A stretch of DNA of 64,000 nucleotides from Branchiostoma floridae (lineage: Eukaryota; Chordata; Leptocardii; Amphioxiformes; Branchiostomatidae). Under the pieces are notes generated by a model. That model was not told the DNA's origin. It saw only the letters and a list, made by a program, of their open reading frames with translations, and did no database searches. The translations under genes were made by a program, and so were the position numbers. Positions 36,301-45,789 of the stretch are shown here, piece after piece; positions within the stretch are counted from its first letter, which is position 1; each line of letters starts with the position of its first letter. The stretch lies in contig NC_049984.1 of the NCBI RefSeq assembly GCF_000003815.2, positions 22,083,569 to 22,147,568 of the forward strand, given 5' to 3'.

Positions 36301-37176
36301 TTTCATGCTATTCAAACATCCTTAAATCCCAGGTCTAATTTACAGTTTACCGTTAATGGTATTTTTCAAGATCAGATGAAGCTTGAAATTAGTTAGCAAT
36401 ATGATGTTTTAAGTATATATTTTTTTCTTTATAGCAAGTCTAAACAGTTAATCAGTCAAGCAAACATCATTATTGTAGTGTGATATAACATATTCTTTTT
36501 TTCATATAATCAATAACCATTTCAGAATACATCATCTACGATGACGCTTGCCATCTACGAAAATTTGCACGGAACCCGGCAAGGGCAGACGCAACAGAAA
36601 CAACAAGACGTCTCGCCAACATGGAAATGCTGGTGGACCGAATGCACATGAGGGGGCATGTCGACCCATGGTGTAAGAAGCATTGTGGAACCTGGAGATT
36701 CGAGGACTTAGATTTGGTAAAGTAATTCTTTTATCTAAAGGCAGTAATTGTAGAAACAATAAACAAACTTATATAACGTTTTGTTTTTTCTATTTATTTC
36801 CATTTTCCTACTTTGCGCTGTGCCAAAAAAATTGTACAGTTTAAATTCTAATCTGTTACAAGTTTTAGTAACTATTGCATTGTAAATTTTTGTAAATCAA
36901 AAGAAAAGGTCATGATTTGACAAACATTAATAATCATTTTTTTTATTTCTTAGTTCATTGAGTAAAAAAACGATAAGCTATAATGTATTTGTCCTCTTTA
37001 ATTCACAGGTCAACACAGAAGTATGCGAGCAAGTCTTCAGCTGGCTGTCAAGGTTTAACCGGATGACGAAGCACATGAACCAGCATCGTTTTATGTTTTT
37101 CTTACTTTATATTTCCCACTTACATAATGTACGTGAAGAACTGAAGCTCTCGAGTGCCGGACTGCTGGTAATTTAG
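30017..37176 (+). CDS. CxC5-CxC6-KDZ transposase-like gene (eight exons)
   Basis: Exons: 30017-30389, 31363-31463, 31768-31955, 32077-32297, 32460-32578, 36159-36287, 36526-36716 and 37009-37176. With these sites every junction is in phase, giving about 497 codons ending TAG. Order of domains: a CxC5-like region (CSRKCHFVQHYGYYTI), a CxC6-like zinc region (VLDGNAKNHRQVC, then CTNTPAKGSRFCEKC), and a KDZ core (YIIYDDACHLRKFARNP, VDRMHMRGHVDPWCKKHC, VNTEVCEQVFSWLSRFNRMT). These features characterise KDZ DNA transposases best known from fungi. Lack of stops and good splice sites argue for recent activity or domestication. The N-terminus upstream of CxC5 is missing. A donor-like GTAATT six bases before the stop allows a longer C-terminus. 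Confidence 0.72.
31363..31463 (+). CDS. KDZ gene exon 2: CxC6 first half
   Basis: It encodes CIVLDGNAKNHRQVC and then PLLPGSVKTG. Two acceptors lie close together, TTTTGCAG at 31352 and GCGACAG at 31362. Only the second matches the phase of exon 1. The first would add Cys-Asp but breaks the frame unless another exon lies upstream. Confidence 0.65.
31768..31955 (+). CDS. KDZ gene exon 3: CxC6 second half
   Basis: The acceptor is TTATTTCTCTCAG and the donor AAG|GTAATT. The exon begins GCTNTPAKGSRFCEKCREFA, the Cys-rich end of the CxC6 module, followed by an acidic helical segment. Confidence 0.75.
32077..32297 (+). CDS. KDZ gene exon 4
   Basis: Charged region starting VRRFQDKEEVWEREDC and ending PKRRKGGSDLFQT, with a possible nuclear-localisation stretch PKRRKG. 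The donor is GTACGT. No catalytic residues were assigned. Confidence 0.65.
32460..32578 (+). CDS. KDZ gene exon 5
   Basis: It starts GFAVEKDGDLTVKDDDGERG and continues IKCNTQKDKSGVRLNAISAG. The C.T.K…R…GG/AG pattern just before the next block fits the start of the KDZ nuclease fold. The donor is GTTAGT. The following intron is 3,580 bp and contains the minisatellite and foldback. Confidence 0.65.
33534..34415. repeat. 47/40-bp minisatellite, about 19 units, inside the KDZ intron
   Basis: The unit is ACCGCATGCACGGGTGGGGT + CCGGATACTGCGGTCAGCTG + AGTGGGT (47 bp). Three units lack the 7 bases GTGGGTA (40 bp). Unit starts are at 33541, 33588, 33628, 33675, 33715, 33762 and so on to 34366. Because 47 + 40 = 87 is a multiple of three, alternating units stay open in frame on both strands. 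This explains the 60-116-codon frames here, which are not genes. The array is GC-rich against an AT-rich intron. Confidence 0.97.
34671..34716. repeat. (ACT)n microsatellite
   Basis: Imperfect ACT/ACA triplet run, about 15 units. Confidence 0.9.
35045..35235. mobile_element. GC-rich foldback element in KDZ intron
   Basis: The left arm (TTTGTACCGGCCCCCGGGCT onward) pairs imperfectly with the right arm, which ends CGGGTCGGTACAA. Shared internal steps include TACCCTCC…GTTGGCC…GACAA…CTACCC and their complements. It is strongly GC-rich compared with its surroundings. Likely a MITE; no target-site duplication identified. Confidence 0.75.
35281..35322. repeat. Short hairpin
   Basis: AACTCGAACCAAGGAGGTT and its near complement AACCTCCTTGCACGAACGAGTT meet over about a 2-nt loop. 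It lies 45 bp from the foldback element, as if both belong to one composite insertion. Confidence 0.75.
36159..36287 (+). CDS. KDZ gene exon 6
   Basis: VLAFIKPCNIILGLHELYLA followed by ESKSQVYGHLHSLLSR: the KPC…ELY…ES.SQV signature of the KDZ core. The acceptor CATTTCAG and donor GTTAGT are good, and the phase matches on both sides. Confidence 0.7.
36526..36716 (+). CDS. KDZ gene exon 7: core with YDDACH
   Basis: YIIYDDACHLRKFARNP contains the likely catalytic Asp region. VDRMHMRGHVDPWCKKHC gives the His/Cys cluster typical of KDZ enzymes (VD.(F/M)H..(N/G)H.D..C…C). The donor is GTAAAG, phase 0. Confidence 0.75.
37009..37176 (+). CDS. KDZ gene exon 8: NTE…EQ helix
   Basis: VNTEVCEQVFSWLSRFNRMT followed by HRFMFFLLYISHLHN corresponds to the C-terminal N(S/T)(S/E)..EQ.(N/F)SW…FF motif, which should supply the last acidic catalytic residue. 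TAG closes the frame at 37174-37176. Confidence 0.75.
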   Translation, partial: VNTEVCEQVFSWLSRFNRMTKHMNQHRFMFFLLYISHLHNVREELKLSSAGLLVI

Positions 37177-38494
37177 AAAAATAACGATTCCAAATCAAAG
37201 TATTTTCTCTTGTTCTCTTATATTCTCTAGAATGTAATAGTGATGTCATAGCACGGTAAAGCATATTTGATTGTATTCTAAGAAGCCGAAGAAGTTGAAA
37301 AGAGGGTAAAAATGTTCAGAACGTGTATCAATTTTCTAAATCAAGTAATTCAAAGTAAACTCGGCATAAAAAGTTTATGATATTAACTTAAGTTGATCGT
37401 AATTCTGTTGTTTCTGCGTTAATTTCAATGTATGATATATCTATAGAAAGCTTATATGATTTTCTTTCCAGTTGTATGAAAATCATCACCATTGTTAACT
37501 AAAAAAAACGCACTAGGCCTGCTTACTTGATTGGGTCACGAAAAAAAAGTGCGAAAATTTCCCCGTTTCTGTTCTACACTGTATCGAGCCGGGTTGTTAT
37601 TGCCGCAGGTTTGAATGATTCAATCAATCCATTTATCACGTATCTTTTGGTATACAGAACACTCAAGTTTATTTCTATCATACCTGAGTAGAGTATTTTT
37701 CTATTGTTAATTTATGAAACAGGCACCAGGCCTGCTTACGTACGTGCTTACGTAGTCACAAAAATAAAGTTCCGTAATTACGCTACTCAAGACAAACACT
37801 ACATTCAACTCATTTCCTTACGTCGGTATTGACTTGTGAATGTTGACAAGTTAAATAAACAGGGCATGTCAATCAAAGTCATTGTTACTCTTTATTCAGG
37901 CAAACGATTTGAACCAATGTGTTTAACCGAGTGCTAGCCAAAAGCCATATGAAGGCTATTTTGTTCTAAGCAAAAAAAAGTTTAAAAAAATTATTTACTG
38001 AACATGCACGCTTACCATCTATGTAATTAAGAGGAATGATGAAAGCGTACTTTTTGAAACAACTGTTATCACCTTTGGTGGATTTGCGATGACAATTTCA
38101 AGACATTTTGGACGTCTTACCTTCTGCTTATATGTGGACGAATCTCATTTGCATAGAGATGACGAAATATAGTCATAAGCCAATCGGCCTTCTGATTTGG
38201 GGGAACACATGAGCAGCTTCAGCCAATCAAAAATCTGGGCGTCAAATTCAATATATTCCCTTCGTCGTATAGATCTACAGGGGGTACCTCAAATTGACAA
38301 TGCATGGCAACGCCATTGACGGATGAGTTCCAAGGTGAGTTCTTGCTGAGTTTTTGCATTGTAATCACGGTATTTTACTCACGGTATCAGCTTCTTCAAA
38401 CCATTAACTACACGACGCCAATTGCAAATTAATCCATGTAATAGTAGTACAACTAGTAAGTGAAATGAAGACTCACTCGCCCGATCAAGTAACA
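37177..38494. other. Downstream of KDZ gene, nothing recognised
   Basis: AT-rich sequence. The related phrases ACGCACTAGGCCTGCTTAC (37509) and GGCACCAGGCCTGCTTACG (37723) recur about 215 bp apart and suggest a degenerate duplication. No exons identified. Confidence 0.35.
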
Positions 38495-38889
38495 NNNNNN
38501 NNNNNNNNNNNNNNNNNNNNNNNNNNNNNNNNNNNNNNNNNNNNNNNNNNNNNNNNNNNNNNNNNNNNNNNNNNNNNNNNNNNNNNNNNNNNNNNNNNNN
38601 NNNNNNNNNNNNNNNNNNNNNNNNNNNNNNNNNNNNNNNNNNNNNNNNNNNNNNNNNNNNNNNNNNNNNNNNNNNNNNNNNNNNNNNNNNNNNNNNNNNN
38701 NNNNNNNNNNNNNNNNNNNNNNNNNNNNNNNNNNNNNNNNNNNNNNNNNNNNNNNNNNNNNNNNNNNNNNNNNNNNNNNNNNNNNNNNNNNNNNNNNNNN
38801 NNNNNNNNNNNNNNNNNNNNNNNNNNNNNNNNNNNNNNNNNNNNNNNNNNNNNNNNNNNNNNNNNNNNNNNNNNNNNNNNNNNNNNNNN
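38495..38889. other. Assembly gap (395 N)
   Basis: Run of N between the KDZ gene and the small-exon locus. Exons joining the two could be hidden here. Confidence 0.99.
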
Positions 38890-39005
38890 CATCTTGTTTT
38901 TTTTTTACTCATCTTATTCTTTTGCACTATCTCATTTTATTCTGCATAGGATGCCATCCATAAAATTTACATGCTTTATACAAGTGCTTATCCCATATGT
39001 TACAG

Positions 39006-39324
39006 TTCTGGTGAAGAAATGGAAGAGGAAATTACGCCAGACGAGTCTGAAATTCAGAGGAAAGAGGAGAAGAAAAATTAAGTAAAGGAAGAGGAGAAGA
39101 AAGAAAAACAAAAGAAAATGAGCCTCGAACAGTAAGTTGATATTTCACATTATCAGGAATTGTTATCAATATCGCAATAATGCAATTTCTTGCATTATGG
39201 AAACATACACATCTACCACATGCCTTTCTGAGTAGAAATAAAGGCACAAAGACCGAAAGTAAGTATTGATTGATTTATCAGTACAATATGACATGATGTA
39301 GTAACTTATATAAGCATGCAATTA

Positions 39325-39362
<38 letters not shown>

Positions 39363-40107
39363 CTTTCCAAATGTCATGGCAGAACTGATTGGCTGAAGAA
39401 TAATGCTGAATATCCGTAAGTATTATATTATGTAATATTCTAAGATCCCAGGCATATTTAGTACACCTAAGACATAAATTGGACTTTTCATCGCATATCC
39501 ATACTTTGCTTCCCGTGTTGGCCTCTGATGATGATGTCCTCGCCTGAACTGATTCATACTGTGTTTGTTTTTATGTGAACTATTAGCGCCATTGTAACTA
39601 CATGATCAAAATTTTCCAGTGAGCACAAGTACCAGAAACACGAAGTGAAGTAAGTTGGTTTGACAGAACTAACAAGGTTATAACAATAATCAAAATTCTT
39701 TTTTAGACGTAAGTCATTGTTGAAATATGATTTGGTTTGCTTCCATTGTCAATTTTGATTAGAATAGACATTTCACAACGACTCACAAAATGTTCCTTGC
39801 TTTCTCTGATGTTTCCTATTCTGTGCTTTTACAGGCGCTGCTATCGCTGCAATTCTGCGACAAGTAAGTCTAAATGCAACCCTTCTCATTTCATTTTTAT
39901 GTTATTCAATTATTTTCTATTCACACCAAATTGCATGCATAATTTTCTGTGTAACATTTGCTAACTAATCAAGCAACTAATTACTAATAATAAGCTATTG
40001 TAGGTGAGTCCACTATCATGGACATCTCATTTTCTTTTACAGTCGTCGTTGAGGTCGTGGTGGGAGGGGGGGGATGGAAGATGGGGTCGGGGGAGGAGGG
40101 CAAGAGG
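39006..40107 (+). CDS. Five-exon locus with micro-exons, unknown gene
   Basis: Exons: about 39006-39131, 39383-39415 (33 bp), 39620-39649 (30 bp), 39835-39863 (29 bp) and 40043-40107. The first four donors are GTAAGT(T/A/T/C), all strong. Acceptors are TTACAG, ATGGCAG, TTTTCCAG, CTTTTACAG and CTTTTACAG. The four junctions are all in phase: MSLEQTDWLKNNAEYPEHKY, then QKHEVKRCYRCNSATIVVEV. The first exon's frame is acidic/Lys-rich (SGEEMEEEITPDESEIQRKE) but has TAA at 39079-39081. Translation may start at the ATG at 39118, the upstream frame may end another transcript, or this is a pseudogene. I do not recognise the protein. RCYRC is a possible half zinc knuckle. Confidence 0.5.
39328..39361. 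repeat. (TA)n microsatellite
   Basis: About 16 TA repeats in the first intron of the micro-exon locus. Confidence 0.9.
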
Positions 40108-40198
40108 GTATTTCAGTTTTTCTTTAATTAGTTTCCTTTCTTTGTTCTAAACAAGTTGTACTACATTAGGTTTCTTTCTGCGCAATCAATCAGTGTGC

Positions 40199-40298
40199 NN
40201 NNNNNNNNNNNNNNNNNNNNNNNNNNNNNNNNNNNNNNNNNNNNNNNNNNNNNNNNNNNNNNNNNNNNNNNNNNNNNNNNNNNNNNNNNNNNNNNNNN
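40199..40298. other. Assembly gap (100 N)
   Basis: Exactly 100 N, the usual placeholder for a gap of unknown size. It directly follows the last micro-exon's intron and may hide the rest of that gene. Confidence 0.99.
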
Positions 40299-40337
40299 TA
40301 GCTACATGTTTAACTTACATATACTGGGTTTTACCTT

Positions 40338-40420
40338 TTAGGTACAGGTGCAGGTACCGGACATGTACCTAAACCCTTGGTACCTGTACCTGTACCTGAA
40401 ATTTGTTTAGGTACACAGCC
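40338..40420. repeat. GGTACC/AGGTAC palindromic simple repeat
   Basis: AGGTACAGGTGCAGGTACC faces TTGGTACCTGTACCTGTACC across a short spacer. This is a low-complexity inverted repeat. Confidence 0.8.
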
Positions 40421-41799
40421 CTAGTATCCAGGTTTAGATAAAGCCCTTTTTAACCAAACCCCAGGCAGGCAGGCACATTATCATCCATTCAGTAGACGTG
40501 GAGAAATCAGAAAGAGAATTAAACCGTAATATCTTCTTTTATTTTCTTAAGTGCCAACACATATCCATTTCATTATTTAAAACACATTAATATTATCATC
40601 TGCATTGAAAAAGATCAGATGGCTTCTGTAACAGGATCTGACTGTGTCCAAAGAAAAACTATATATAAGCCATGTGTACATGTAGAAATTACATCATCAA
40701 AAGTTTGACTCATGGCTTTACTGATATAACAGCCTACTACCCAGTGACTAAGTTTGTTGGTTAGATTATTCCCATCCCTCTAGAATATCAACCTTACACA
40801 TTTAACCTGCAAGTACAGTACAGACTTAGCTATTCTATATTTGAAGGGGAACAATATTTCACACACTATTTTATTTAGATCATACTAAATGTACATGGTA
40901 TCATACAATACAATTGTTTATCTTAATTACTGATCATTTGTATGATCCCTATCCCTTTCATAAACTAGTTACCAAAGTCAAGTCTCCTGAAAAAACGGTC
41001 GTAATGGCAAGGTGGTCGCTGAGAAGAGGTGGTCGCTTTGGCAGGTTTGACTGTATATACAAATTCTAAACATTGGTTACTGATTCCGCCAGGGATTGAT
41101 CAACCAGCATTTCATTTGGCTTTCTTGATTTCTTTGTTTCTTATCAAGCAGGACACATCAAGGCCCGGGGTTCACTTTGAAAGTTGTGGTTCTAGTTGCT
41201 GCTTTTATTAATTTATTGATCTAATTTTATGTATCTGTCAAGAGTGTGATGTGTCACAATTTGGTGATACGGGTCGACGCGACAATATACTTGTGTGGTA
41301 GATCTGGAAAAGTTCAACCACGATATTGTAATTGAATGCAAAACATTAGCGGTGGTCTTGAGTTAACGTTGATACCGCTACTGCAAATACCATAAACCTT
41401 CTCCTCTTCATACGTAAACTGTATGTTGCCGGTGGGGTCGATGCTGTTAAGGTGGTCTGTGATTAAGGAGGCCATCTGGATAAGAAAGTCAACCCCAGTG
41501 ATGAACCGGGACGAGGGGGGATACAAACTAAGCCACGTTTGGGATTGTTTTCTCACCCCAAAAGCGCCACCTACATCGGCTACATATAGCGGTGAGAAGC
41601 AGAACTTCACTTAGAAGCTCTGACGAAGGTGTCTGAGAGACATCGAAACGTAAGCTATGTAAGTACCCATTGGTTGTGTACAAAGAATTTCTCCTTTATC
41701 CTATATTCTACCAACCTGATGAAACTATTTTCGGATGTAATAGCATATTATATGTTAAAAAAAAACAATAACTTTATACAGCAGTTGCTGTTGAGTTTT
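40421..41799. other. Non-coding stretch, nothing recognised
   Basis: No coding blocks identified. The mirrored frames at 41314-41614 on both strands lack recognisable features. Confidence 0.35.
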
Positions 41800-42632
41800 G
41801 TATTTATCACCACCTATACATGTACCTTGGACAAAGATGCCACAAACATTTTTCGCTTGAAGCTCGGTCGCTGTAAGGGGGCAAAATTTGTAGTCGTTGA
41901 AGAATTTTCTGTGTTTAAAGTCAAAGCACTAGAGAAGTCCAGGACATTTGCTCAAATACAAATGCTAACACTGGCCTAACATTTCGCAATAAGTTCTTCT
42001 TCTCTGAGTCTGACAAAACCAATGCCACCGTATCAGCCAGGCACATCTACCGAAGTGTAAATAGTGAGTTCCAGAGAACCTTCAGTGTCTCATTTGGTGC
42101 CTCTCTTGCTAAAAATGTGGAGACCGGCGTAGAAGTAAAGAAAATAAGAACTGAGAAACACAGAGAAAAAGGGATGTATTGGAAAAAAAATGTACACGAG
42201 ACCAAGAAGCGCAATGGGCCAACAAGAATGTGGCAAATCATATATCTACAAGAGAAAGCTATAAGAAATGACAAGAGAGGCGCATGACCCAGTATTACGA
42301 AATGCGTGAGAATATCACTCAAAGGTTGAGTGTAAGAAAGGTGCAAGAGAAAGCTGGGCAGAGGAAGCCAAAATAACATTCACCTCACTTAGACAGAGAT
42401 GGATTGTTGAACCATGTGAGGTCCTTCCCAAGTGGTGGTAAAGTAATTTGGCACTTGTTCCTGAAGTACCTGTTCCTTTGTAGGGTAGCTGGTGGCAGTG
42501 GGCTAAATTACTGTTATATGTTACCCAGTTTAATAATGTTTCTTCTACTTCTCTTGTTAGCAATAGTTTATAAACTATTTCTAATGTTTGGATATATAAC
42601 GTTATCATTAAAAGTTAATTTTGATGCGTTCT

Positions 42633-43031
42633 TCCGAATGATAAACTCTGTACACTTTGTAACTCCAACCGTATAGAGAATGAAGTCCATTTTATATTAG
42701 AGTGTTCTTTATACAATGACATGCGCAACTCTTTTATCAGTGCTATCAATGTAGATACACGATGTAAATAGTTAACCAACGACAACCTGTTTGTACATAC
42801 GATGACAACCACAGACAACTTTGTACAACACAAACTCTGTGACTTTATATACACATGTTTTAAGAAAAGGAAAGAGTCATGTAAACGTTAGATATAGTGA
42901 TAGCATAGTTGCAGATGTATTGTTTATTGAATTATAATACTACATCTAATAGTACTTAGTCTTTAGTATCCCATCATGGGATTTGCTGCATTTAGCTCAC
43001 ATGGGCAGGAACATGCAAATAAAGATCAATC
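42633..43031 (+). mobile_element. 5'-truncated LINE 3' end nested in X copy 1
   Basis: Absent from X2 (about 51727) and X3 (about 59594), where GTGTTATTCTGCTTGCG or its variant is uninterrupted. The insert encodes CTLCNSNRIENEVHFILECS then LYNDMRNSFISAI, the Cys/His knuckle at the C-terminus of LINE reverse transcriptases. It ends in a 3' UTR …GCAAATAAAGATCAATC. A short TTCT-like duplication may flank it. Confidence 0.75.
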
Positions 43032-43425
43032 ATTCTGCTTGCGTTATTTTTCACAATATTGCGTTTAACAATTCAAGATCGATCACTTGATAAGCAAACA
43101 TCTACAATATTTAGCCTAGTATCTAACATAATCCAGATTTACATAAAATACATCGCGTACTAGTATTTAACAAAGCAATCTATTTGTCCATTAATGTTAG
43201 GGACATCCCTCAGATAGGACATTACTATTTAAAGGAGGTCCCCTGTTTGAGAAGAATTGCACCTTGAGCAAGTTAAAGAATCCATAACACATAAATCAGT
43301 CAGGGTGCATATTTTACTCTTCGAATTCAGTATAATCCTGGTGTGATACAACTTGAGGCGGTTTACCTGGTCTGCAAAACAATCAACTCCACTGAAGTAC
43401 AAATGCTTGCGAACCGTAGCTATTA

Positions 43426-43717
43426 CGGTTGATGCTAATTTACGGACAAGAACATGTGGGCGAGACCAAACAAACGTTGGCCAATAGACTGAACGGCCAT
43501 CGCTCATCCATCAACACGAAGAAGGGTAATCCGGTCTCGGCCCACTTCAACCTCACAGAACACAGTAGTACAGACCTTGAAGTCCTTGGCAAAACTAGGC
43601 TACACAGGAAACGACATCCAGAGGGCCTGAACCAGGAGTCCTTAGTTTGAAGAGCAGCATCTCGTCGTGACCATCACCCAATGAATACTGTTGCTGCTAT
43701 TTCACAGACAAGAATAT
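43426..43717 (+). pseudogene. Penelope-like GIY-YIG endonuclease fragment in X copy 1
   Basis: It encodes HVGETKQTLANRLNGHRSSI followed by NTKKGNPVSAHFNLTEHS, then a shortened tail HPEGLNQESL. The VGET…R…HRS(S/D)I pattern is that of GIY-YIG nuclease domains of Penelope-like retroelements. The segment is bordered by a degenerate 30-bp direct repeat (43426-43455 and 43688-43717, consensus CTGTTGATGCTATTTCACAG…). It lacks the reverse transcriptase. It has lost about 80 bp relative to the copy at 60.0 kb. Confidence 0.72.
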
Positions 43718-44640
43718 CAAATGAGAACAATTAAAGTACAGGTGAAATCTAAGAACATCACACACTATTAGCGCGGAACCGAAGGTCATAGTTAGCGCTC
43801 CTGTCGAGATAATTCACATTTTATACCTGGGAGAAGATGAAATTACTCCAAGACAAGTTCTCTGGTTGGCAAATCAAACATACCTCAACAGCATGTTAGT
43901 CAGGGAAATGACTGGCACTAGAACCAAAACAATCACTATGCGGAAAATGTATGGCCAATACTGGTAGTCAGTAACAGTTCATACCCTCATTATGTAGGGA
44001 GTCACAAACCTCCGATCTGTCAATACAGAAAACCAAGAAAGAATGTTCAGTGTCTTCAAAGGTATCCTCTGCCAGACAACGTCTAGAAGGTAAAATGAGG
44101 TCACTGGAATAGCAATCATGAGGTTTAATGCTGAAAAAATGCATAAAAAAAGTTTTGTGCAATTGTCCCTCCCACTAACACCCTGATCCCATGGCGGTTC
44201 GCTTTGCGAGCACACTATCAGCCTCACCATGAGCGAGTTGCTGGTTACACTAGAAGGCGCGTGGTGGACCGAATATGGCATCATGTTCCTTGATGGCACG
44301 TCCAAACAGATTGTACAGGAGCCTCAATTCCACCTTTTTCCAGGTCCAAGAGATCGCATAACATTTGGGGGATTTGGCGCGTTTCGCATTTCCCGTTTTT
44401 TTAACGTGAGGGTTTGCTCGGGAAGCTATTATTATCGTTTCCCCGAAGCACACTCTTTCAAAGATGTACGGTCGTTTAAGATAGGACAGTAAGCGAGGAA
44501 GAAATTACACTCATTTACACCATAGGTATCAGTAAACCGTATTCTTGCATCATTGGAGGCGCCGACGAAAGCGAAACTGAGCTTTCACACGAAGAGCTGT
44601 TAGGCTTCAAGAAGTTACAAAAGAACGCTCGCAAGTTATG

Positions 44641-45174
44641 ACCGAATGCCCGTGGGAAGTTAGAGCCAAAGAAAGGGGCAGTTATGATAAGCTTATTTTA
44701 GTACTCCAGTATCTTATGGCTCTTTGAGATGCCTACATCTGAAAAGGAAAAAAAAAAACTATTATCGTAGAGTTGTTTCTTGGTCCTAGAATAGAAATAA
44801 GCCCCTGTCTGAGATTGTCCATGGTGCACCTAATAGATTTGACCCAGCTAGGTCAGTTTCTGGAGCTGCCTCGTGCTTTATGTGGTGCTGATGGGGTCCC
44901 TCACAACTGGAGCAACTAGTTCTTTTTTCCAATCTAGATACCCTATAGCTAGTGCTTTCACTAAACTATACTCAGTTAGCTTTTACATCCAGTGCTGTTT
45001 TGGAAGGCATGATTTTGATCAACACAGCTCCCTTGGGTCAGCATAAAACTTATTTTGAGTATTCACATTTTTTTTTGTTTCTCAAATTAGTTTTGCCTTT
45101 ACTCCAGTCGAAGAACTCGAAGTAGATTGAAAATTCCCAATTTTGATATGATAATTTTTTTGACATCAAACTAA
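44641..45174. other. Spacer after element X copy 1
   Basis: Non-coding; nothing recognised. Confidence 0.35.
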
Positions 45175-45400
45175 TAAAAATGTATGTTGAATTTGAATTG
45201 TCAGATTTAACGATGAAAATTAACATGGGCTCCCAAAAAGTAACAAAATTGAAATCTGGAGACAGTGCTGACTGGCATAGGGGTTGACAGTTTGCCACAG
45301 CGACTGTAGTAGAACAAGTGACGTCATGTTTTTCCAGAAAAGGCAGCCCCAAAGTATAAAAATATGTGACTACTCTACATGTACCTCACCTTTCCTGTAG

Positions 45401-45748
45401 GTGTTCATGAGAAAGAACGGCACGTTAGAGGAGCTCAACCCTGTGCAGATTGCCGAAGTGGTGGTGGAGAGGTACAAGATGGTAGGTACAACTAAGGAAG
45501 ATCGTAGACACTCTTTCCTATGCAGGAAATAATGCCCGTTTCTTTGATTTGTTACTTTGTTTCGTAGTGCTTACTTCCTTGACTGTTGCAGATAATCAAC
45601 TACCGAAATTAGCTAGTAAAATAAATTAATGAAATTCCCTTGTATTCCCATAACACTTATGATTTTCTCAATTTGCATAATTATGTAATACATTTAATAA
45701 GTATATTTTCTTATCTTACAGACTGAGGAGAAGAGGCTGATAAAGTGA
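45401..45748 (+). CDS. 3'-terminal exons of a repeated gene family, copy 2 (intact)
   Basis: Exon 45401-45481 (81 bp, acceptor TTTCCTGTAG, donor GTAGGT) encodes VFMRKNGTLEELNPVQIAEV then VVERYKM. Exon 45722-45748 (acceptor TTATCTTACAG) encodes TEEKRLIK and TGA. AATAAA follows at 45765-45770. Phases agree (0/0). Copies at 22.6 kb (minus strand) and 55.0 kb (plus strand) are degenerate, so this is the best-preserved version. The 5' part of the gene is not visible. In the 55-kb copy it lies next to a DUF6589-like region, so it may be that gene's end. Confidence 0.55.
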
Positions 45749-45764
45749 TTGTAAAAGTGAATGT

Positions 45765-45770
45765 AATAAA
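45765..45770 (+). terminator. Poly(A) signal of copy 2
   Basis: AATAAA 17 bases after the TGA, in a context (GAATGTAATAAAGT) also kept at 55542-55553 in copy 3. Confidence 0.6.
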
Positions 45771-45789
45771 GTCACATTTCATTGTGGCT

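Larger units (their letters stand above)
41800..44640 (+). mobile_element. Element X, copy 1 (about 2.8 kb, decayed, with nested insertions)
   Basis: The sequence from about 41800 aligns in order with copies at 50930-52690 (X2) and 59340-61270 (X3). Coding-like blocks, each open only locally: NIFRLKLGRCKGAKFVVVEE, then SSESDKTNATRSTRQIYQSV (clearest in X2), then HMSFDKDGLLDLVRSLQSGR (clearest in X2). After a long non-coding stretch come TPRQVLWLANQTYLNSM, TKTITMRKMYGQYW, NTENQERMFSVFKGILCQTT and MSELLVTLEGAWWTEYGIMF. Frames shift between blocks. I do not recognise a named family; the blocks resemble multi-copy uncharacterised invertebrate proteins. Two extra segments in this copy are separate insertions. 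Confidence 0.65.

Noticed and set aside
36532-36759. Minus-strand 75-codon ORF over KDZ exon 7
   Set aside because: Antisense shadow of an exon with clear KDZ motifs and splice sites.
38379-39085. ORFs of 135-206 codons across 38.4-39.1 kb
   Set aside because: Most of their length is N-gap. Similar N-filled frames at 53.7-54.2 kb and 60.7-61.4 kb were discarded for the same reason.
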